From Caenorhabditis elegans (lineage: Eukaryota > Nematoda > Chromadorea > Rhabditida > Rhabditidae), in NCBI RefSeq assembly GCF_000002985.6, contig NC_003283.11:19655501-19719500 (forward strand): a stretch of DNA of 64,000 bases, written 5' to 3'. The notes beneath the pieces were generated by a model. The model had not been told where the DNA came from. It searched no databases and saw only the letters and a list, made by a program, of their open reading frames with translations. A program made the position numbers and the translations under genes. Positions 1-12,200 of the stretch are shown piece after piece; the stretch's first letter is position 1; every line of letters starts with the position of its first letter.

Positions 1-291
1 AGGTTCCGCCCCACAAGGCTCCCACGCCAAACGAGCCCGCCGCCAAAGAGCACAGGTCTCAAGACTAAACTCGGAGCGCGTTCCTTTGGAGGAAACATAA
101 AAATTTAGAAAAAATGCGAATAGTAAAAAAAAACACCGAGAACACCTTTTAGTAAATGATCGGGTTCCCAAGTCGATTAAAACGCGAGGTCAACCCTCCT
201 CAATGAGTGATAAAATGTTACCGGGGGTACTGTAGCCTAATTATCTCAAAAATGGGCGGTGCTACAGAAAAGTTGGCAACTGCAATAATGT

Positions 292-552
292 TCAACGTAA
301 AATTTCACACATTTTGTTAGTTGAAAGTTTTTTGATAACTCAATCCACCGCTGAGATATAACGCCTCAAAGTTTAGGCGCGAAGAGAGTGTGGGGGAAGG
401 GGAGACGCAGACCCGCTCGCCGTCTGCGTCTCTCCCCCTCCCACACTGTCTCGCTAGGGCAAACTTCAAACTCTCATATCTCAAGAGCCGTTGGAGATAT
501 CAAAAAAGTTTCAACTGAAAAAATTATCAGCGTAAAATTCTGCATCGATTTG
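292..552. repeat. Palindromic foldback element, copy 1
   Basis: Two arms of about 125 bp mirror each other around 418, each with a GGGGAGACGCAG core, a GATATC-like segment and an outer CAGCGTAAAATT-like end. It lies in gene-free sequence. No transposase is encoded. Confidence 0.7.
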
Positions 553-700
553 AGCCCCATTTTAAAAATTTTGAGAATCGACACCGAAATCTGCTCTCGG
601 ATATATTTTGGTTAAAATACGCCTATTTTTCCACATTTTCTACGTATTTTAAGTAACAAAAACCTAAAATTCCGGCTTTACCTTCCAAGTTTTAGAGAAA

Positions 701-775
701 GTGGCACGGTGGCTCAACTGGGTAGCGGTTGGGCTGTGGCTCTAGAGGTCACGGGTTCGACCCCCGGCTATAGTC
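701..775 (+). repeat. tRNA-like repeat 1
   Basis: A-box-like TGGCTCAACTGGG and B box GGTTCGACCCC are spaced as in a tRNA gene; six T follow. The ends do not pair as an acceptor stem, so it is not a working tRNA. Confidence 0.7.
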
Positions 776-1079
776 AATGTTTTTTCCTAACCTAACATAT
801 TGAGGAAACAATACGATTTTCTTGTCTTTTCGTCAAAAAAGACAAAAAACACAAACCTAGAAAAAATGGCATTTATCTTGCTTGAGCCAAAGCATGTGGG
901 CTCGCCGAGCTCCAAATGTGGCAACAATTTGTTTCTCGAGTAAATGGAGTCGGTGGATTATGTGAAGAAAAGGGACGGCGGGACTCTATGGGAAAAAGAG
1001 CGCCGTTTCATTTCTTCCGGCGGTCCAGGGTAATTGAGTGACATTTTGAAGGGTTACGGTAGGTTTTGAAAGCTTGTTC

Positions 1080-2700
1080 TTTTGGAAATTAGGAGGATGT
1101 ATAACATATTAACAATTTTACTAAAGCCACAAAGTTTTTGCTCATTTTGTAATAAAAATGAGCCAAAAATCTTAAAAATGAGCGAAAATTGCGCAATAGA
1201 AACATATTTTTTGCATACCTTAGGCAAAAAGAAGCTGAAAATCTTCAAAATGCGCAAAGTTATAAAGTTTTGAAATTTTACAAAAAAAAACATGTTTTTT
1301 TTTTAGAAATTAGGGTCCCATTCGGAAAAGTCTTGCGGCACTGTACCCATAAGACCGAAATTATTTTAATTACAATTTCTTATAAAACAAATATTTTGTA
1401 CTTATTTCAAACAAAAATAAGCTAAAAATCTTGAAAATGAGCAACGTTATGAATTTTTAAAAATTTGGAAAATTTCTCAAAAAAAAAATTTTCGGAATTT
1501 TTTTCAAGTTTCAAAATTTTCTAACTTTGTTCATTTGTTAGATTTCCAGTTTTACTAAAACATATCTTGTAGCTCGGTTTACTGTGTTAAGGATATAAAT
1601 AAAAAATATTTTGAAAAAATCAAAACAATTGCACCCCAAAAGTTTTCGTGATGGGACCTAAATCTCAAAAAAAAGTTTTTTTTGGAAAATTTTCTAAACT
1701 TTAAAACTTCATAACTTTGCTCATTTTCAAGATTTTTAGCTTATTTTTGTTCTAAAATTTTTTGAATTAAATTTTTACGTTATGTTAAAACCAAATATCA
1801 AAAGCCAGCCCAACTACAAGGATTTGCAAAATGTTAAGTAATAAATCAAGCAGCTACAGTACCAAATGCCCCTATATATGTACAGATAACTAGCAAAAAG
1901 AACAAAACAAACAGTGAGAAATGGATGGTCAAGTTGAAAAGCGTAAAAATGATCAAACAGTACCTACAAGAACACCCACACAGAAAAATGGGCAGAAGGT
2001 TTTGACGGTCAAAACATTATAGGTTCGACCTTGTGTACTTTTTATCATTCGAATTGGCTGAGAGAATATTTATATGATACGTTGTAAGGGTAGCAGAGGG
2101 TGAGAAAAATATCAAAAAGATGAAGTCAAAATCTTCAAAACTGAGAAAGTTAGAATGTTTTGAAGTTTTTTTCAAAAAAAAAATTTTTTTTGAAAGTTGT
2201 TGGGTCCCGTAGCGAAAAGTTACAAGGTGTAATGTTTTTAATGGTTTGTGTAACAGAAAAATATTTTGCGCACAATTTAACACAAAAATGGATTAATAAT
2301 CTTAAAAATTGAGAAAGCTACGAGGTTTTGAAGATTTTTCTTTAAAAAAATTTTTTTTTTTAGTTTTTGGGTCCCATCACGAAAAGGGGTACTGTAAATA
2401 GTAAAAAAAATTCTTTGCACAATTCAGAACAAAAATGAGCTGAAAATATTGAAAACTGACAAAGTTGCCATAGTTTGTAAATGATCACAGAAAAATTGAA
2501 AGTTTTGGGTCCCGCCGGGAAAAGCTATGGGGTACTGTAGCGGGTGGCGTTCAAGTATTTTCATTATAATTTTTAAGCACAAAAATATTTTTTTTTACAT
2601 TTTCTAATAAAAATTAACTAAAAATCTCAAAAAATAGCAAAGTTATGCGATTTTGAAAGTTCAAAAATATTCCAAAAAAAATGTTTTTCAAAATGTTTCC
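1080..2700 (-). repeat. Diverged ~190 bp satellite, reversed orientation
   Basis: Irregular copies containing GGGGTACTGTAG and CCC-rich GAAAAGT blocks separated by AAAATGAGC and A/T runs. They are the reverse of the units at 3340-5870. No gene seen. Confidence 0.55.
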
Positions 2701-2970
2701 TTAACGCTGCTATTTTTTCTTAAAAATACACATCCGGATTTTTATTAACCGAAAACTTGCAAAACTTGCAAAACTCCAAAACCATGCCCCTCCAGAGCAA
2801 CTAAAGCCCCCTCTCCAGCTACGGTTGGCTCAGACTCCACCCCTTTTGCTCAACGGCTCCAATGGCAGAGCTCCAGAGCACGACAAAATGCTCTTTTTAT
2901 GGGAAATCGAAACACAACTGCGGAAATGTGTTGGGAAATGTGAAAATGGAAGGCTTTCAGGGAGAAAGTA

Positions 2971-2984
2971 GGGGGGGGGGGGGG
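2971..2984 (+). repeat. Poly-G tract, 14 G
   Basis: Uninterrupted run of 14 G in otherwise AT-rich DNA; a potential G-quadruplex. Confidence 0.9.
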
Positions 2985-3013
2985 TTATATGGAAATGCCA
3001 GGTGGCTCAGGGA

Positions 3014-3028
3014 GGGGGGGGGGGGGGG
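3014..3028 (+). repeat. Poly-G tract, 15 G
   Basis: Second G run, 30 bp after the first, following a TCAGGGA spacer. Confidence 0.9.
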
Positions 3029-3339
3029 TCATGACTAATAAAATAATACTCATATGGATTGTATTAGGAAATGAAGCATTACAAGCTTTTTTACCTATGA
3101 AATTCATATAAAAATTCATGAATCCCGGTAAAAGTTCGAAGATCCCGAAAAAAGTTTGGAAAATCGTGAAGGGGGGGAGCTTAAAACTTGTATATCTTGA
3201 AATTGGGTAGGCCGGATTTGAATTTTGAGCTTAATAAAATGTTGCTTGAAAAATAATCTACATTTTCTTAGTTAATAACTTTTTGATAGCTTGTTTGGTT
3301 TTAGAGATATGAGAGTTTAAAAATACTTTAAAAAAAATT

Positions 3340-5870
3340 TTTTTTTGAAAATTTTTTTTAAGTTGAAAACTTTATAACTTTTCTCATTTTTGAGAGTTGT
3401 TGCTCAAATTTTACAAAAAAGTGCAAAAAATCTTTGTTAATTATTTGCATTAAACTCCAAATTGTTCCTTCTGTAATTACAGTACCCCAAAACTTTTCGT
3501 GACGGGACACAATTTTGAAAAAAATAAACTTTTTTGGAAAGTTTTCAAAAATTCAAACCTTTGTAACTTTGCTCATTTTCCAGATTTTTGGCTTATTTTT
3601 TGTATATAATGAGCGTAAAAACAATAATTATTAGCTCAACGTAGACTTCAAGCATGTTCTGGGAAAGCTTCAGTACCCCAACACTTTTCGTGACGGGACT
3701 CAAAATTTCAAAAAAAAATTTTTTTTTGGAAACTGTCTCCAAAAGTTCAAAGCTTTATAACTTTGCTCATTTTTCAAGATTTTTTGCTGAACTTTGATTC
3801 AAAATGTGTATATAAACAATGGTTATCAGGTAAACTTAAATAAAAAACATACTCTGTGTGAGCTACAGTACCTCAAAACTTTTCGTGCCGGGACACAATT
3901 TTGAAAAAACAATTTTTTTTTGGAAAATGTTTTAAAAGTTCAAATTTCGTAACTTTGCCCACTTTAAAGATTTTTGGTTCAATTTTGCTCTCAAATGAGC
4001 AGAATTTATATATCTAACACACACACAGTAAATTCATAAATTAGTTCTACAGAACCTACAGTACCCCAAGATTTTTCGTGGCAGGACCCAATACATCCAA
4101 AAAAAAAAATTCAATCATCATAGTTCAGTCAATTTTCAAGATTTTCAGACAATTTTTACTTCAAAATAAGCCTAATTGTCTACATTTCTAGATTACGCTA
4201 TGATTACCAAAATAAAAAAAAACTAATGTTTAACAAAATCCAGAATCCGAACAAAAAAATTCTGGGTGTCTCATTCCGCTCGGTTTCAAAACGGAAAAGT
4301 CCCATCAACTAGAGATATGAATCTAAATAAAAATGAGAGATTGGAATTGGTGAAACAGCTGTTCTTTTACTAGTGGACCCCCCGCTTACGACTCAAAATT
4401 ATGAAGGTTTCAAAAAATGTTCGGAAATTTGAGGATTTTTTGGGAAAAATGCTGAAAATTTTGGGTCCCGCCACGCAAAGTTTCGGGGTACTGTAGTTTT
4501 TGATAAATATGACTTAATAGGGATTTAAAATATATTTCGCATGAGAAACTGGAAACTTGATGGAAATGCAAAAAGGCTGGCAAAAAGACGACTAAATTTC
4601 GAATTTTCAAAATTTCAAAAAAAAAATTTTTTTTGGAAATTTTTTTAAAGTTCAAACTTTTGCAACTTTGCTCATTTTCTAGGGTTTTAGATGGTTTTTA
4701 GTTCAAAATGTGCACAAAGCACTTGGCTAACAAATATATTTTTTTTTTAACAGATGTCTAGAACTACAGTACCCCGAGACTTTTCTTGGCGGGATCCAAA
4801 ATCTGAAAAAAATAAATTTTTTGCAATTTTTGAAAAAGTTCAAAATTATGCAACTTTGCTCATTTTTAAGATTTTCAGCTTATTTTAAATTCAAAATGTA
4901 CAAAAAATATTTGTTCATCAGATCACGCAACAGTTTTCCTTAGGAAAATAAAATATACAGTACCCTGAGACTTTTTCTGGTGGGACCCAAAATCTGAAAA
5001 AAATTTTTTTTTAATTTTAAAAAATTTCAAAACGTTGTAACTTTGCTCATTTTCAAGATTTCAAGCTGTTTTTACCATAAAATGTGCATGAATAATTTGT
5101 TCATCAGATCTTGCAACAATTTTAATCAGGAAACAAAAGATACAGTACCCCGAAACTTTTCTTGGAAGGACCCAAAATTTCAAAAAAAAATTTTTTTTTT
5201 GGAAATGTTGACAAATTTCAAAACTTCATAACTTTGACCATTTAACAGATTTTGAGCTTATTTTTACCTCAAAATGTGCATAAAAAATTTGTCTATCAGA
5301 AATACTAACATTTTACATCAGAAACTACACTACCCCAATACGTTTCCGGGCGGAACCCAAAATCTCAAAAAAAATTTTTTTTTTAATTTTTGCAAAAGTT
5401 AAAAATTACGTAACTTTGCTCATTTTCTAGATTTTAAGCTTAATTTTGATTCAAAATGTACACAAAATATTGTTTCTTTAGACTTAGCAATAATTGCAAT
5501 CAAGTAACTAAACTATACAGTACCCCGAGACTTTTCCTGGTGGGACCCAAAAAATCCCAAAAAAAGTTTTTTCTGAAAAGTTCAAAAAGTTCAAAACTAT
5601 ACAACTTCGCTCATTTTTAAGATTTAGTGTTAAATATTGCTTCAAAATGTGCACCATCTTACAGAATAATTTAAATTTAGACTACATATTCAAAACTACA
5701 ATAACCCTAGGTTTTTCCTGGCGAGACCATCTCAATAAAAAAAATTTTGAAAAATTTTAGAGAACTTTCAAAACTTCATAACTTTGCTCATTTTTAAGGT
5801 TTGGAGCAATTTTTAATCATAAACCAAGCAAAAATGATCAGAATATCAGGTGAGTCTAAAACTACAGTAC
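3340..5870 (+). repeat. ~190 bp period satellite array
   Basis: About eleven diverged units, each with TACAGTACCCC, then CTTTTCNTGGCGGGACCC, a run of A and T, and AACTTTGCTCATTTT. Landmarks fall near 3480, 3671, 3867, 4060, 4770, 4960, 5143, 5330, 5517, 5696 and 5860; one unit near 4480 is reversed. No gene seen. Confidence 0.65.
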
Positions 5871-6395
5871 CCCCTAATCGCATAAAGTCCAAAAAAGTAA
5901 TCAAAAAAGGATGTGTGTCCCAAGCCGGGAGGTCTGGCCACCCAAATGACAAAAGATGGGCGGAGCTTAAAGGCTTTAGGCGCCGAGAGACAAGATAATG
6001 GCCTACAGGAGAAACATACTAATTCATCACAAAAACCGACAGAGACGCAGAAACATTAAGCTTAAGGTTGTTGGGGAGAGGCGGCCCGGGCGGGGTGTTC
6101 CAATAAAAAAATGGGCACCGGGGTCCGCATGGGCTGGTAGTGGTGCTGGTGGTCATAAATTTGAAACGGAACACACTGACACTCTAGTGTGCACTATGAC
6201 ACCCTCCAACCAACAAGCATCAGGAAACATTTGAGAGTGATTAATGGGAGAATCTGCACACCCAAAAAACAAAAATTGCCAATTTCCAGTGGAAACTAGT
6301 TTTTTTCTTTCTGATATAGTTGTAGGTTTGTACATTTTTTTGAAGAATTTTGCAAAATTTTTAGCTGTAAACAGTTGGCTATGCACCACATCAAA
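5871..6395. other. Gene-free stretch, no repeat family recognised
   Basis: More GC-rich and mixed in composition than its surroundings. Short open frames exist on both strands, but none has splice signals or a recognisable product. Confidence 0.4.
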
Positions 6396-6870
6396 ATTTG
6401 ATTGAAAATACTGAAATTGAGCAAAGTTATAGCGTTTTGAAATTTCGAAAAATTTCGAAAAAATTTTTTTTTGAAATTTTGAGTCCCTCCACGAAAGCTC
6501 ATGGGGTACTGTATTTTTGGTATTTTTATGGAAAGTTTAAAAAAAATCAGGTAGTTATAGTTATCGCGCACAACCTAATGAAACGTAAAGCAGAAAATCT
6601 CAAAAATGGGCAAAGTTATGAAATTTTGAAATTCTGGAAATTTTCAAAAAACATTTTTTTTTAACTTTTGGTATCTCCACAAAAAGTGTCGGGGTACTGT
6701 AGTTTTGTAAATTTGGGTACATAATGTTACTGAATATGTTACTCACAGCTTTTATGCACAGTTCAAAACTAAATTTAGCTGAAAATCTTGAAAATGGATA
6801 AAGTTATGAAGTTTTAAAAACCCTAAAAATTTTCCAAAAAAAATTGTTTCTTTTTTTTTCTGTCCATATA
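6396..6870 (-). repeat. Reversed ~190 bp satellite units
   Basis: Two or three units with GGGGTACTGTA near 6503 and 6690, in the opposite orientation to the main array. Confidence 0.55.
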
Positions 6871-7004
6871 CCTGCAAAAATCAACATACCCCCAATGTTT
6901 TGATATCAAATTGTGTACCAAATCCCTCTATTCCCTCATTTTTGTACAGTTTTCCGAAATTGAAAATTGAAATTGAGTTTTTTTTTTGTTGCTTTTTGAG
7001 CTTA

Positions 7005-7807
7005 CAAGGAAAGGAAGTCAATCTAGTCCCGGACTTTAAATTGAGACGTATGTCATTTGAAAGCTTATGTTTAGACTAGATCACCACAAAAATTTCAGCG
7101 GCGGAACTCAACTCTGAATCCCTGAAATCGCTATCTGAAAGTGCTCCAGTGCATTTTTTCGCTGCTATGTCAAGTACATGGCCTTAAAAGGGGTTCTGAG
7201 AGATTAGAAATTGTTTTTGGGGGTTTTTAGGGTCTAACAAACAATGTGGGAGCTTTTTGGAAATTTTTATTTTTTTGAAAAAAATCTGAAATTTTTTCGA
7301 TCCATTGGACACCAAATTTTTGGTCAAAAAATTTTTTTGTGAAAAAATTCCAAAACTATTTTTTTGTATCCGGACATGCAAAAAGCTACATATTTCTTCG
7401 AATTGAGCCTTTTTACAAAATTTTACAATTTTTACAAAGTGCCCGATTGCAGTTTTTAAAAATTGAAGAAAAAAAATTATTTCCACTGAAAGAATCGAAC
7501 ACGAGACCTTTATTTCATTATTTCAAGCGTTTACGATTCGGCCATCAACCGTTGTTTTTTATTGTTTTCAATGTTTGTAACCATTTTATAAAGATTGAAA
7601 ATCATTTTTTGTATAAGTAAAATGAATAAGTACGAAATAGTATTGAAAACTAGGAGGGCGCAGAGAACAATTTTCAGATGGCGATTTCAGGGATTCAGAG
7701 TTGAGTTCCGCCGCTGAAATTTTTGTGGTGATCTAGTCTAAACATAAGCTTTCAAATGACATACGTCTCAATTTAAAGTCCGGGACTAGATTGACTTTCT
7801 TTCCTTG
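7005..7807. mobile_element. Non-autonomous DNA transposon-like element with ~137 bp inverted ends
   Basis: Arms 7005-7142 and 7670-7807 are close to perfect inverted repeats, starting CAAGGAAAGGAAGTC. TTA flanks both ends (7002-7004 and 7808-7810), a plausible 3 bp target duplication of the kind made by PIF/Harbinger-type elements. The 527 bp between the arms has no transposase and carries a tRNA-like unit. Confidence 0.7.
7484..7554 (-). repeat. tRNA-like repeat 2, inside an inverted-repeat element
   Basis: Diverged unit with A-box-like TGGCCGAATCG and B box TGTTCGATTC; eight T follow on the sense strand. It lies in the loop of the 7005-7807 element. Confidence 0.5.
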
Positions 7808-7810
7808 TTA

Positions 7811-8640
7811 GATTAACTTTGAAGCTTGTTAAAGTGATTTAAAAAAACAAAAAATGTTTTAAAAAAATATTTTGAAAATTTTCCAAAAATTGTTTTTTTT
7901 TTGAATTTTCAGAAAAAAATTTAGTTCAAAAATTTTTTTTTTCAAAATTTTAAAGTATTCATATGCATAAACATTGGTGTCATTTCTAAAATTAAAACGA
8001 TGTAAAGTTTAATTTCCACAGTAAGACAAAATTTTCCTCCAAAAAACTGCTTTATTTTTCGAAAAACTTCATTTTGATATATCTCTCGACCCAAGCGAGA
8101 TACCAAAATTTTGTCAACAACGAATTTGTAGCCCGTAATCTGCTTAGCATGTTACCAATTGACACCTTTTTGCTATCTCTAACATTTCAAAAGTTACACT
8201 AGTTTCAAGTTAGACCTTTACCCAAACTTTACCAATTCCAAAACTTTATCCCAAACCACTTTGCCAAATTCGTTCCATAGTAAAACCAAACAAAAAAAAA
8301 GTACGTAGTTTTTTGTGTGTTTTATCTAAATGTAGTACTAAGAGTACATTAACTCGATGAGAAATGCCCCGGGCGGTCTTTTTTTGGGCAATTTACCCTC
8401 CACCAAAAAACCAACACATTTTATCGCTTCTTGATGTCTTTTTTGGCGGTGTCATGGGCCATGGGAGACACCGAGACAAGAGAAAAAAGAAAACTATAAA
8501 TTTTTTCTGTTCGTTTAGGACCCCCCACTTTTTGGGTAAAGTGAACTTTTAAAGTAATCGAGAAAATTTGATTTTGCAGGGATTAAGCTGGAGAAAAATT
8601 GGTAAGAACTTCAATTAAACGGGCAAAACTAATTGTTTTG
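7811..8640. other. Gene-free AT-rich stretch
   Basis: A/T runs followed by unrelated sequence; no convincing exon, repeat array or RNA gene seen. Confidence 0.4.
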
Positions 8641-8650
8641 AGCAACAAAA

Positions 8651-8730
8651 AACATTTTGCCTTGTGGGGATTGAACCCCGGACCTTCTGCTCCGTACTTA
8701 ACCCTTTACCCACTGAGCCACTTGAACACC
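8651..8730 (-). repeat. tRNA-like repeat 3
   Basis: GTGGCTCAGTGGGTAAAG and GGGGTTCAATCCCC on the minus strand; six T follow. Confidence 0.7.
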
Positions 8731-8810
8731 TTTTGAAAATCGTTTAAAACTTCCAGTTTTCATTATTACATGGATTTTTAGTTAGTTACAAAGCTTCGAG
8801 AAAACTATTC

Positions 8811-8880
8811 ACCCCTATGGGGGTTTGAACCCTCGACATTCTGCGCCATAGCCATCCATGTACCCACCTGAGCCACCTTT
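8811..8880 (-). repeat. tRNA-like repeat 4
   Basis: GGTGGCTCAGGTGGGTAC and GGGTTCAAACCCCC on the minus strand; four T follow about 15 bases on. Confidence 0.65.
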
Positions 8881-9117
8881 CCAATTTTCTGAAAATGTAG
8901 CTTAAACAAGTACGATATATGTTCCCAGATCAGAATTTTGTGAAAAATTCGGAAATTTTAATATTTTTTAATTCAGGAGCCCTTTGGCGAAGTTATAGAG
9001 CATTTTGTAAGCATGGAAGCATTTTTTGAGCGGAATTTTTTTGTGAACCCATAACTTTTGAGCCAATTTTATTTATTTTTTAATTTTGTTCCAGAATCCA
9101 TAAACTCACTTGATAAA

Positions 9118-9412
9118 ACTAAGTCTAAGCCTAAGCCTGAGCATAAGCCTGAGATTAAGCCTGAGCCTAAGCCTATGCCTAAACCTAAGCTTAAGCCTAA
9201 ACCTAAACGTAACCCTAACTCTAAGCTTAAGCCTAAACCTAAGCTTAAGGCTAAGCTTAAGTCTAAGTCTAAGTCTAAGCCTAAGTCTAAGCCTAAGCTT
9301 TAGTCTAAGCCTACGCCTAAGCCTAAGCCTAAGCCTCAGCCTAAGCCTAGGTCAAAGCCTAAGTCTAAGCTCAAGCCTGAGCCTGAGCCTTAGACTAGGC
9401 CTAATGCTAAGC
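9118..9412 (+). repeat. Degenerate interstitial telomere-like array, GCCTAA orientation
   Basis: About 50 hexamers of the GCCTAA type with many single changes (GTCTAA, GCTTAA, GCCTGA). TTAGGC is the telomere repeat of C. elegans. The frames open through it (Lys-Pro or Leu-Ser repeats) are products of the hexamer, not genes. Confidence 0.85.
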
Positions 9413-9830
9413 CTGAATCCTGACCCAGAAACATCGAAATTCGGCCACCAAACCAAAACCCAACATATATAAGATATTTTATAGCTTGAAGCACGACACG
9501 ACCTCGTTGAAAAGCGATAAATTTCCGAAGGGGGCGCTGTTCCACACTGACTAATGAGTTGACCATTTGTTCTTCCTCACTTTTTTTTGGCCCTCTGCAG
9601 GCTATTTCTACCCTCCGAAATTTCCTAATTTCTTTGCGTGGGGGGGTTTAACGCGCTTAAAACAAGGCCAATACATACATGTATACACATATGTGTCCGT
9701 TATTACCGTACTCATAAAATTAGTGTGTACGGCCTCCCAGGGCCGATTAGTGGCGAGAATGATCGAAGAATCTTGGGTTCGCAATTTCAATTTCGGATTC
9801 AGGGATTTCGAAGATTACAAAAAAATATTT
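9413..9830. other. Gene-free stretch between telomere-like array and tRNA-like repeats
   Basis: Contains a short CATACATGTATACACATATG near-palindrome at 9673-9692; otherwise nothing recognised. Confidence 0.4.
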
Positions 9831-9903
9831 GCAATAGCTGGGGGTCGAACCAGGGACCTCTTGAGCCAAATGCAAACCTCTAACCTGCTGAGCTACTTGT
9901 GCA
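9831..9903 (-). repeat. tRNA-like repeat 5
   Basis: GTAGCTCAGCAGGTTAG and TGGTTCGACCCCC on the minus strand; seven T follow. Of the set, this has the best match to a tRNA A box. Confidence 0.7.
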
Positions 9904-9986
9904 TTTTTTTAAAAAATTGCTCGAACCTGAAATTTTCGATGTTTTAGCATCGTACAAAGCTTGAAAGGGAATTAAAAAGAAGTTTG

Positions 9987-10056
9987 TCACGTGGGGGTCG
10001 AACCCCCGACATTTTGCTCCATAGCCATCCCTCTACCCGACTGAGCCACATTGGCC
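9987..10056 (-). repeat. tRNA-like repeat 6
   Basis: GTGGCTCAGTCGGGTAG and GGGGTTCGACCCCC on the minus strand; five T follow. Confidence 0.7.
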
Positions 10057-10446
10057 ACTTTTTGAAATTCTAGTTACAGCATGTGTGGGCTATGTTTTAA
10101 GGTGAGAATTTCATGGAGAATCTGAAAGTCTAGTTTATTACAAGTTTGGAACAGTTTAGGAGGAGTTATCGAGCAATTCCCAGAAAAAGGGATTTTACCC
10201 GATCAAGCTGTGGTTCTCTGAAACTTGCAGTTAATATGCTACATTTGTAAATGTTTTAAGGTCAAAAGTTGATTGAAAATTTGAATATTCAGTTAATTTT
10301 TAGTTTGGAGCAAATTGGGGTCTATAATAGTCCAGTTATACTCTGTTGGCCAAAAGTTTTCAGAAAAAAAACTAGAAAAATACTCCGATTTGACATCAAA
10401 AATCATTTATCAAAGATAATCAGCAAAAGTGAAACAAAAAAAAATT

Positions 10447-10521
10447 TCACCACAGCCGGGGCTCGAACCCCGGACCATCAGATCCCAAGCCAAACCTCTA
10501 CCCGACTGAGCCACTGCGACC
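10447..10521 (-). repeat. tRNA-like repeat 7
   Basis: GTGGCTCAGTCGGGTAGAG and GGGGTTCGAGCCCC on the minus strand; nine T follow. Confidence 0.7.
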
Positions 10522-10524
10522 TAC

Positions 10525-11317
10525 TTCCGAAATTGTAGTTTGAGCATGCGTGGGTCATGTTTTAGGGTCAAAATTTTGAGGGGAATCTGTAAATTTAATT
10601 AGTTTTCTTTTTGGAGTTCGTTGAAAAAAGTTATGCCCAGGTGTGTGAGAAAAAATCCATTTAAAAAATTTAAATTTAAATTGCATAAAAATTGTCTTAT
10701 TGAAAAGTTTTTTTCAAAAAAAAAACAAAGGAAATCTATAAAAACTAGTGTGAAAATTGAAAAAAAAGTTGGAATAGTTTTCAAAAAAAATAGTACAGAA
10801 TTGAATTTTTCAACAAAAAAAATATTAAAATAAAAAAAAAAAAAGTCAAAAAAAATTTCAAAATTATTTTTGTCCAATTTTTGATAATTTTACCAATTCC
10901 GGCAACCAGTTCCAATTCTAATCAAAGTTTCCCATGTTATGTTTCATCATCACCCAACAAATGACCTTTACCGCATGCTTAAGCATGCGCGGCCATTATT
11001 TCACACTGGGTGGTCTTTTTCTGTCTGCGTCTCGCATCACAGTGACAAGAAAAAAACAGCTGCCAACATGAAATGGAAATAAACTGCCAGTGAAAAAAAA
11101 AAGAGGAGGAAATCATAAAAAAAAACGAAGAGATTTTCGGGGGGAATGTGTCTATCTGGTGGATGCCTGTCAATTCAAGGACACCCCTGTGTGGTGTGAC
11201 AATGAGAAAATCAAATCGTTTTGGGTATTTATTGCATAAAAGCTCTATGAAAGCATTAAAAAACCTAACAAACGCATGTGTGAACACTTGGAAATCGGAT
11301 ATTAAGCCTTAAAGATT
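10525..11317. other. Gene-free stretch
   Basis: Poly-A rich part to 10870, then more complex sequence with GCATGCTTAAGCATGCGC (a perfect palindromic core near 10973-10988). No exon supported. Confidence 0.4.
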
Positions 11318-11338
11318 GGGGGGGGGGGGGGGGGGGGG
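11318..11338 (+). repeat. Poly-G tract, 21 G
   Basis: Longest mononucleotide G run in the window. Tracts of this length in C. elegans are unstable when the DOG-1/FANCJ helicase is lost. Confidence 0.9.
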
Positions 11339-11354
11339 AGTGGTTAGTATGCTA

Positions 11355-12200
11355 AACTTTAAAGGCGCATAACTCTTGAGCCAATCAAAATTACAAAATT
11401 ATGGCATTGAAATATTATTCAAAATTTAAAAATCTATAATTTTATAGTTTACAACTATTTTCAATCACAAATGGTTTAGGAGATATGACCCTTTAAAGTT
11501 GAAAACGAAAATTTGAAAAAAAAAATTTGAGGTGAAGCATAAGTTTAAAGGCGCATAACTCTCGAGCCAATCAAAATTACAAAAATTTTGCAAACTGAAG
11601 TATTATTTAAAATTTAAAAATCTATAAAAGCGTAGTTTACAATTTTTCGTAACAAAAATTGTTCAAGAGATATGACCCTTTAAAGTTGAAAATCAAAATT
11701 TGAAAAAAATTTTGAGATGAAGCCTAACTTCAAAGGCGCATAACTCTCGAGCCAATCAAAATTACAACATTTTGGCAACTAAAATATTGTTCAAAATTTA
11801 AAAATCTATAAAAGCGTAGTTTACAATTTTTCGTAACAAAAATTGTTCAAGAGATATGACCCTTTAAAGTTGAAAATCAAAATTTGAAAAAAAAATTTGA
11901 GGTGAAGCTAAACTTTAAAGGCGCATAACTCTTGAGCCAATCAAAATTACAAAATTATGTCTTTGAAATATTATTCAAAATTTAAAAATCTATAATTTTA
12001 TGGTTTACAACATTTTTGAATCACAAATGGTTTAGGAGATATGACCCTTTAAAGTTGAAAATCAAAATTTGAAAAAAAAAATTTTGAGGTGAAGCTGAAC
12101 TTTAAAGGCGCAAAACTTTTGAGTTCTTGTACCTGAAATAAAATTTTTAAAAAGCAAAATAAAAAGCAAATCAAGGGCTACAATATGTTATTTAAAAAAT
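11355..12200 (+). repeat. Tandem array of ~186 bp units
   Basis: Five units, each starting AAAGGCGCATAACTCTTGAG (11360, 11547, 11731, 11917, 12104) and containing GGAGATATGACCCTTTAAAG. Units 2 and 3 are closest to each other, 1 and 4 likewise, suggesting expansion in pairs. The last unit is diverged. Confidence 0.8.

Noticed and set aside
7339-7620. 93-codon frame as a transposase fragment in the inverted-repeat element
   Set aside because: No DDE-type motif or recognisable family feature, and it crosses the tRNA-like unit. The element is taken to be non-autonomous.
9058-9472. Lys-Pro and Leu-Ser repeat proteins
   Set aside because: Both are readings of the degenerate GCCTAA array; no splice or start context supports a gene. 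The Arg-Leu frame at 63268-63477 is the same kind of artefact.
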